From: Pontibacillus salipaludis
GTDB taxonomy: Bacteria; Bacillota; Bacilli; Bacillales; BH030062
Assembly: GCF_014642405.1 (NCBI RefSeq)
Contig: NZ_BMIN01000007.1
Location: forward strand, 1-64,000
Direction of reading: 5' to 3'
Length of the DNA: 64,000 nucleotides
Made by a program: the position numbers and the translations under genes. Below the pieces are notes generated by a model, which did not search any database, was not told the DNA's origin, and worked only from the letters and a program-made list of their open reading frames with translations. The number at the start of each line of letters is the position of its first letter. Positions within the stretch are counted from its first letter, which is position 1. Below are positions 58,999 to 64,000 of this stretch, one piece after another.

Positions 58999-59562
58999 GG
59001 TCCGTTACCATATTAGAGCGAGGGCTTACTGGGGGACAACTCGCTTTCCTGCGGGGAGCTGGGAAGCCTCCTCAGACGGCAAGCCGTCTTCCGGGGTCTC
59101 CCCTAGGCTCCTCTTCCCGCGGGAGTCTCGCAGTCCCCCAGTAAGCCCTGATAAAATTGGACTAACGGCCCAGAGCTTGAATAGCAATATCGCATACACA
59201 TAGTGTTGTACATAAGTTCACCAAATCCATACTCTCAATGTGGTGATGTTTTTGATTAGCCCAACTCCAGTAAAGGTGGGCCGGGGAAAATGCGAGACTC
59301 CCGTGGAAAAACGGGCTTCCGAGATCCCGCAGAGAGCGAAGCGAACGAGGAAGCTCATAATTAATAGAAGAAGTTCGACTAAAACCGTCACGTCCTGTGA
59401 CAACGCCGAACGACCCCACATCGTGTGGGGCCAAAGGAAAGCGACTGTTTTCCCCGGACCACCTTCCTCCTATCAAAGCAAACAAAAAGCATTATACTTT
59501 ATACACCTATTACTAATATTCTCAGCTCCTAGTCTTCCATATAACCTCCTTATATGGAAGAC
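58999..59562. repeat. Composite hairpin element, copy E (no terminal repeats)
   Basis: The left module's base stem AGGGCTTACTGGGGGAC (59021-59037) pairs perfectly with 59133-59149. The right module begins AAGGTGGGCCGGGGAAAA (near 59274) and pairs with TTTTCCCCGGACCACCTT (near 59450). The 61-bp two-hairpin insert lies at 59370-59430. Near the right end TCTTCCATATAA and TTATATGGAAGA form a 12-bp hairpin. GGCTCTGTTAA ends are absent. It borders the gamma-glutamyltransferase terminator. Confidence 0.82.
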
Positions 59563-59600
59563 CAAAAAACAAAAGAAGAGGCACAAGGATGCCCCTTCAT
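59562..59600 (-). terminator. Probable terminator after the GGT-like gene
   Basis: GGCA and TGCC with a loose flank form a weak stem; CTTCTTTTGTTTTTT follows on the minus strand. Confidence 0.45.
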
Positions 59601-59604
59601 TAGT

Positions 59605-61215
59605 TTACCAGGCTGCGATGGTTCCGTCAGTTCTTGCTTCTGTTCCACCTTGCAAGACACCTGTTTCAGGATTTCGCCATATAATCTGCCCACGTCCAAA
59701 TCCGCCGCCATCTAGTGCAACTTTAATGTGATGCCCTTTACGAGCTAATAGCTGAGCAATTGAATTTGGAAATTGAGGTTCTACCATAACCGTTTTCCCT
59801 TCCATCCACTGCCAACGCGGGGCATCAAGAGCTGCTTGTGGGTTTAAATGAAAATCAACTGTATTCATAACGACTTGAAGGTGCCCCTGAGGCTGCATGA
59901 AGCCACCCATTACACCAAATGGCCCAATCGCCTCATCTCCTTTTGTAAGGAAGCCTGGGATAATCGTGTGATACGTTCGCTTTCCACCTTTTAAGGCATT
60001 ATCGTGTTCAGGGTCCATGGAGAAATTGTGGCCTCTGTTTTGCAGTGCAATTCCCGTACCTGGTACAACTAAACCAGAACCAAATCCCATGTAATTACTC
60101 TGGATAAAGGATACCATATTGCCTTCGTTATCCGCTGTTGCTAAATATACCGTTCCACCTTTTGGAGGTGTACCTGCTTCAGGGGTGATTGCTTCTACTC
60201 CAATCAGCTTTCGTCGTTCATCCGCATACGATTTCGATAACAAATCTTCAACAGATACAGCCATTTCTTTCTCTTCCGTGACGTACTTCTGTGTATCTAC
60301 GAATGCAAGCTTCATAGCCTCTATCATTTTATGATATGTCTCAGCAGATTCTTTTTCTCTAAAATCATAGTCCTCAAGTGTGCGAAGCGCCATCAGTGCA
60401 GCTAATCCTTGTCCATTCGGCGGGATCTCCCAAACGTCATACCCTTTGTAATTGACCTTAATCGGCTTAACCCATTCTGGTGAGAATGCTTCTAAGTCCT
60501 CTTTTCTTAAGAACCCGTCATAGTCCTTTGAAAACTTATCGATCTTATCAGCTATTTCCCCGTGATAAAAACTTTCTGCTTTAGTTTCTGCGATTGATCG
60601 AAGCGTTTCAGCGTGTCCTTTAGACTTCCACACTTCACCGATTTCAGGGGCTTTCTCTGATGGAGCAAATGTATCAAACCAATATGTAAATTCTTCATCC
60701 GTTAACGTTTCTTTAAATTTCTTATACGCTCCTTGCCAAAACTTACCTAGAACCGGAGAGATCGGAAAGCCATTCTCTGCATATTCAATTGCTGGTTGAA
60801 TCACCTCTTTAAAAGGCAATTTCCCGAAGCGCTTTGAAAGTTCTGCCCAACCTGCTGGGACTCCTGGAACCGTTACGGGTATAAAGCCAAAAGCAGGAAT
60901 TTCTTTGTACCCTTTCTCTTTAACAGCATCAATGGATATATTCTGAGGAGCTGGTCCGCTAGCGTTGAGACCATGTAATTCCCCTTTCGTCCACACAAGG
61001 GCAAACGCGTCTCCCCCAATTCCATTTGATGTCGGTTCAACGACCGTTAAACATGCCGCTGTTGCAATCGCTGCGTCAATAGCGTTACCACCTTGCTTCA
61101 TTATATCTAATCCAGCCTGCGCTGCTAAAGGCTGAGACGTGGCTACCATACCGTTTTGAGCAAATGTCGTCATTCGTTGTGATTCATATGGATAATGATT
61201 ATAATCTGTACTCAT
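59605..61215 (-). CDS. Gamma-glutamyltransferase family protein (YwrD-like, no signal peptide)
   Basis: 536 residues, single-chain precursor of an Ntn hydrolase. GGNAIDAAIATAACLTVVEP is at the N-terminus. The autoprocessing site is KGGTVYLATAD with T355 as new N-terminal nucleophile, then GNMVSFIQS and QNRGHNFS. No secretion signal, as in B. subtilis YwrD, so it is cytoplasmic and the substrate is not clear. ATG at 61215 has GGTGGGG six bases upstream. Confidence 0.88.
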   Translation of the reverse strand: MSTDYNHYPYESQRMTTFAQNGMVATSQPLAAQAGLDIMKQGGNAIDAAIATAACLTVVEPTSNGIGGDAFALVWTKGELHGLNASGPAPQNISIDAVKEKGYKEIPAFGFIPVTVPGVPAGWAELSKRFGKLPFKEVIQPAIEYAENGFPISPVLGKFWQGAYKKFKETLTDEEFTYWFDTFAPSEKAPEIGEVWKSKGHAETLRSIAETKAESFYHGEIADKIDKFSKDYDGFLRKEDLEAFSPEWVKPIKVNYKGYDVWEIPPNGQGLAALMALRTLEDYDFREKESAETYHKMIEAMKLAFVDTQKYVTEEKEMAVSVEDLLSKSYADERRKLIGVEAITPEAGTPPKGGTVYLATADNEGNMVSFIQSNYMGFGSGLVVPGTGIALQNRGHNFSMDPEHDNALKGGKRTYHTIIPGFLTKGDEAIGPFGVMGGFMQPQGHLQVVMNTVDFHLNPQAALDAPRWQWMEGKTVMVEPQFPNSIAQLLARKGHHIKVALDGGGFGRGQIIWRNPETGVLQGGTEARTDGTIAAW

Positions 61216-61429
61216 TGTATACCCCACCTATCCCCATTCTAGTAAATATTCTCCTTCTTATTATAAAGACTCTCCTGACAATTTTCTATATATTCGGACA
61301 AATTATTTAGATTAACGAAATAATGAATATCTACAATTTTGTTAAGAATGTGTTTTCGTGCACATGTCCTTCAAAATTCGAATATACTATAAATAGCACC
61401 GATAAAACTTAATTTGAGGTGAAAAGATT

Positions 61430-61945
61430 ATGGAATACTCCACCTTTTACAACCAATCCAAACAACACATGACTATAGAAGACGTACTACAATCCATTGA
61501 ATCCTTTATCGCCCAAGACCCCGCAAATCAGTATCGCTTGTCCATTGGTACAGACTCCCACGTACACAAAAGCCATACCCGCTTCATCACAGCGATTCAT
61601 ATCCACCGAATCGGTAAAGGAGCCTGGGGAGCCCTAAGAAACCACACCGTCTCCAGAAAAATCATGAGCTTAAAAGAAAAAATCTCCATCGAAACATGGT
61701 TAAGTCAAGAGATCGCGTTTCACTTTACACCTGAATACTTATCAGGTCTCGGACAACTCTTAGCCCCTTACGAAAAAGAGGGTGCTTCTCTTCAATTTGA
61801 AATCCATCTCGACATCGGCACAAAAGGACGTAGTAAAGGCCTAATCAAAGACATGACCGAACGGATCGACGCGATGGGGATTGATGTTAAAATTAAGCCT
61901 GAGGCCTACGCCGCTTCAAGTTATGCGAATCGCTATACCAAATAA
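61430..61945 (+). CDS. YkuK/DUF458 family RNase H-like protein
   Basis: 171 residues. The N-terminal LSIGTDSHVHKSHTRFITAI and the later EIHLDIGTKGRSKGLIKDM are the conserved acidic blocks of DUF458. The fold is RNase H-like and members are expressed in sporulating bacilli, but activity is unproven. GAGGTG lies eight bases before ATG. Possibly in operon with the membrane gene 30 bp downstream. Confidence 0.82.
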   Translation: MEYSTFYNQSKQHMTIEDVLQSIESFIAQDPANQYRLSIGTDSHVHKSHTRFITAIHIHRIGKGAWGALRNHTVSRKIMSLKEKISIETWLSQEIAFHFTPEYLSGLGQLLAPYEKEGASLQFEIHLDIGTKGRSKGLIKDMTERIDAMGIDVKIKPEAYAASSYANRYTK

Positions 61946-61974
61946 CCCTACCTTTCTAGTAAAGGAGTGACTAC

Positions 61975-62478
61975 ATGAAAACAAAACCAGCAAATGCTAT
62001 TACAGGCTTGATCTTTGTCATAACCGGAATGTTCATTCTCCTGGCGAACTTAGAAATCATTCCAATGCCAAGGGCTTCTGTTGCTTGGCCGGCTTTTATT
62101 CTACTCCCTGCTGTCGGTTTTCACGCTGGCTTTTTCTTATCGGGACGAAAAAGAGAATTAGCCGGTCTACTTGTACCAGGTGGCATTCTGCTTGTTATCA
62201 GTCTATTATTCTTCTTTGAAACAGCAACAAGCTTTTCTTATTCAGGGCACACATGGCCTGTCTATTTACTAGCTCCAGCCTTTGGATTATTTGAACTTTG
62301 GTACTTTGGTAAACGCGAGAAGGGACTCTTAATTCCCATTAGCATCCTTACTGGTATCGCAGTCTTCTCCTGGGGCGAGATGCTCATGTCTGCAGTTGGA
62401 CGATTATGGCCTGTCATCTTTATTTTAATAGGGGTTTACTTACTGTTTGGAAGAAGAAAAGCGAAAGGCATTGACTAA
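61975..62478 (+). CDS. LiaF/DUF5668-like membrane protein
   Basis: 167 residues, five to six hydrophobic segments built from a repeated unit (ITGLIFVITGMFILLANLEII, then WPAFILLPAVGF and WPVYLLAPAFGLFELWYF, then WPVIFILIGVYLLFG). The Trp-Pro-x2-hydrophobic pattern is common to LiaF/DUF5668 transmembrane domains. Function unknown. AAAGGAG precedes ATG. Confidence 0.72.
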   Translation: MKTKPANAITGLIFVITGMFILLANLEIIPMPRASVAWPAFILLPAVGFHAGFFLSGRKRELAGLLVPGGILLVISLLFFFETATSFSYSGHTWPVYLLAPAFGLFELWYFGKREKGLLIPISILTGIAVFSWGEMLMSAVGRLWPVIFILIGVYLLFGRRKAKGID

Positions 62479-62521
62479 GAAATAAGAAGTAAAGCTACCA
62501 TTTCAAATGAAAACACAAATG

Positions 62522-62570
62522 AACCAAAACGCATGGTATTTCCCCATTGGAAATCACATGCGTTTTGGTT
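62522..62570. terminator. Long terminator hairpin
   Basis: AACCAAAACGCATG (62522-62535) pairs with CATGCGTTTTGGTT (62557-62570), with an inner ATTTCC/GGAAAT pair. It lies between convergent genes. No long T-run on either side. Confidence 0.8.
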
Positions 62571-62592
62571 TAACGATTTAAGCTAAACTTGG

Positions 62593-63486
62593 TTAAAAGA
62601 ATAATTTTGGTTTAGAAGAAGTGTTCGTCTGTTTCTTATCAGATGTAGGTTGAGCTTCTACTAATGAATCGCAGGTCGTATCAAATTGAAAAGGAATCGC
62701 TTGTTTGTATGGAGGCGGAAGCAGTTTAGCATTTCTGTTCTCTCGGTAGTGAATGTCTACAGGGTCCCCTTCTGAGTTATAGTCCTGTTGAAGCTGGTTT
62801 ACTACGATATGACCGATTTGTCTTCCGAGTCTTAGCCCTTCATCATTATCAATCGGAAAGTGAACCCCTGCATATAACCTGGATACTGCACATTCTTCTG
62901 CTAGCTTACGGAGGCGGCGTTTTTCTGCTGGAAAGAAGTAGCTAAGAATCGCTTCAGCTGCCCCTGCCACAGCCGCATGTCCTGATGGGTAGGATGGGTG
63001 TCTTGGTGTACATATGACTGTAACTAGTTCGTCATCTAGTTGATTTGGACGGGCCACAAGCCACTTGAATTTCAGGTACCATGCGATCACAAACGCATCA
63101 TTAATTCCAGCTTGAAGAGCAGCTAAAATTCTACCAGCTCGAGGCGCTTCTACACCATACGTATCAATTAGAATGTCTGCAATCGGAGTCCATTGTTTCG
63201 TAGCAGGACCTCTCGACCAATAATAAGCAATTTCTTCTTCCTCTTTGGTCAGTTCAGCCAATGTTCGTTTCACTTTGTTTAATTGAGCATTCCAATTAAT
63301 CGTGTTTGGATGACGAATCTCTAAATCTATAGGTTTTCCATCTATTGTTGAAAAACCACCTTCATCATTGTGCTTCACATAATAGGTGCTCCATGATCCG
63401 GAGTACGGTGTTTCGGGGTTAAGAGGTGGGTGTTCTTCGCCAGCATAGGGCAAATCCGTCCATAGTTCATAACCATGTTTATTCAT
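62593..63486 (-). CDS. Vanadium-dependent haloperoxidase / PAP2-like protein
   Basis: 297 residues, soluble. The vanadate/phosphate site motifs are KFKWLVARP, YPSGHAAVAG and SRLYAGVHFPIDNDEG, as in bacterial haloperoxidases and acid phosphatases. No signal peptide is visible. Peroxidase and phosphatase activities cannot be told apart here. ATG 63486 follows AAGGTGAGG; an ATG seven codons earlier has no site. Confidence 0.85.
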   Translation of the reverse strand: MNKHGYELWTDLPYAGEEHPPLNPETPYSGSWSTYYVKHNDEGGFSTIDGKPIDLEIRHPNTINWNAQLNKVKRTLAELTKEEEEIAYYWSRGPATKQWTPIADILIDTYGVEAPRAGRILAALQAGINDAFVIAWYLKFKWLVARPNQLDDELVTVICTPRHPSYPSGHAAVAGAAEAILSYFFPAEKRRLRKLAEECAVSRLYAGVHFPIDNDEGLRLGRQIGHIVVNQLQQDYNSEGDPVDIHYRENRNAKLLPPPYKQAIPFQFDTTCDSLVEAQPTSDKKQTNTSSKPKLFF

Positions 63487-63866
63487 CTTGATCCTCACCT
63501 TTTCCATAGATTTTCTTATAATTACTATATGGATGTGAGGTAAAAGCGTATAGTTCAGTGACCCATTTCTTTATATAATTGAGGGGCAATTATAAAGTTC
63601 ATCTATTGAATAAAATGGAAATTAAAGATAAAGTGATGCATATAGGAAGTGTGTAGCCACATAGCTACATGCTTTTTTGAATGATTTTCGAAACGGACCC
63701 TACCCTTACAAATTATTTTTAGAACCCTCTATACAAAGACTTATAAATAAAGGATTTCCTCAAGTTTTGTCGTAATGAGGATATATGTTCTGATTCTAAC
63801 ACGACGATCAAAACGTACATTGAAAGGGTAGATAAAAAAGGAATGAAAAGAAAAGGTGTGTGGAAT
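63487..63866. other. 380-bp intergenic region with a possible small transcript
   Basis: An AT-rich region holding TATAAT at 63574-63579, a GAGGGG stretch and a 13-codon frame (ATG near 63615 to TAG), then a terminator at 63649-63678. Beyond it is AT-rich sequence up to the DUF1002 gene. Confidence 0.4.
63649..63678 (+). terminator. Intrinsic terminator with no recognised gene upstream
   Basis: TGTAGC (63652-63657) and GCTACA (63664-63669) form the stem, followed by TGC and six T. It would end a transcript starting near 63585. Confidence 0.6.
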
Positions 63867-64000
63867 ATGAAACGATTGTTGTCATTCGTTGCAGCAATGC
63901 TCCTATTAAGCGTAAGTCTAACTCAAGCCGTATCCGCTTCTACATCAGGAGGCGAGGGGATTAACGAGAAACTAGGCGTGCCCATTGTGGTGTACGGAGA
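63867..64000 (+). CDS. DUF1002 family secreted protein, 5' part only
   Basis: The first 44 codons are in the window; the gene continues past the end. A signal peptide (about 1-24, ending AVSAS) is followed by GGEGINEKLGVPIVVYGE, the usual start of the mature region of DUF1002 proteins. AAGGTG lies eight bases before ATG. Function of the family is unknown. Confidence 0.7.
   Translation, partial: MKRLLSFVAAMLLLSVSLTQAVSASTSGGEGINEKLGVPIVVYG

Noticed and set aside
59162-59731. Open frames through repeat copy E, one running into the GGT-like gene
   Set aside because: Same repeat-derived artefact, overlapping a well-supported gene on the other strand.

Overview
The window looks like chromosomal DNA of a moderately halophilic or marine, endospore-forming member of the Bacillaceae (Halobacillus/Pontibacillus-like; I cannot name a species). 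Grounds are strong AGGAGG ribosome sites with frequent TTG/GTG starts, an alpha/beta-type SASP gene with a sigma-G-like promoter, two tandem BCCT osmolyte transporters, an Na+/H+ antiporter-like gene, a sodium:solute symporter, and Bacillus-type genes (hutU-hutI-hutG, ypcP, ytzI-like, ykuK-like, ywrD-like, ispA-like). No rRNA, tRNA, prophage or CRISPR array was seen.

Layout. 1-1.5 kb: 3' end of a group II intron, then an antiporter. 1.7-5.5 kb: an ECF sigma / anti-sigma / ABC exporter operon ending in a 38-residue membrane peptide. 5.7-10.2 kb: a DUF1028 protein and two BCCT transporters with a Fur-box-like site upstream. 10.5-15.6 kb: two secreted 3D-domain proteins flanking a symporter/Xaa-Pro peptidase operon, then a 50-residue gene followed by a predicted three-way-junction structure. 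16-20.7 kb: small metabolic and stress genes, an orphan CheY-like regulator behind Spo0A-box-like sites, YjbQ and a YeeE/YedE transporter. 21-31.5 kb: dehydrogenases, a lipoprotein, ddl, a methyltransferase/MFS pair with a divergent LysR gene, and a 1-Cys peroxiredoxin. 32-38 kb: ypcP, two anchored small proteins and hutG-hutI-hutU (no hutH here). 38-43 kb: a receiver/AraC regulator interrupted by an in-frame TGA, hydrolases and an AAC(3)-fold protein. 43-50 kb: PAP2, VTT, ATL, CPBP, SDR, HD-GYP, SASP and intracellular subtilisin genes. 50-64 kb: aconitase, small proteins, dapF, rpiA, Hsp20, bdbD-like, a two-gene chromate transporter, a GGT-like enzyme, YkuK, a haloperoxidase-like protein and the start of a DUF1002 gene.

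The most unusual content lies between genes. A family of roughly 450-600 bp non-coding elements occurs at about 1.5, 20.8, 24.6, 31.5 and 59.0 kb, with a fragment at 23.3 kb and possible end relics at 43.2 and 50.2 kb. Each fuller copy holds two large inverted hairpin modules. The best copy has GGCTCTGTTAA inverted ends and an 8-bp target duplication. The base stems differ in sequence between copies but stay paired within each copy, three copies carry a 61-bp two-hairpin insert in either orientation, and the copies lie beside intrinsic terminators. A second short repeat (core GGTGTCTGGCAC) occurs four times.

Working together: the transporters, symporter and antiporter suggest salt adaptation; the SASP, intracellular protease and Spo0A-like sites point to sporulation; hut, ywrD-like and pepQ-like genes suggest use of amino acids and peptides. 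Starts were chosen from ribosome-site spacing, so several genes are given shorter than their longest open frame.
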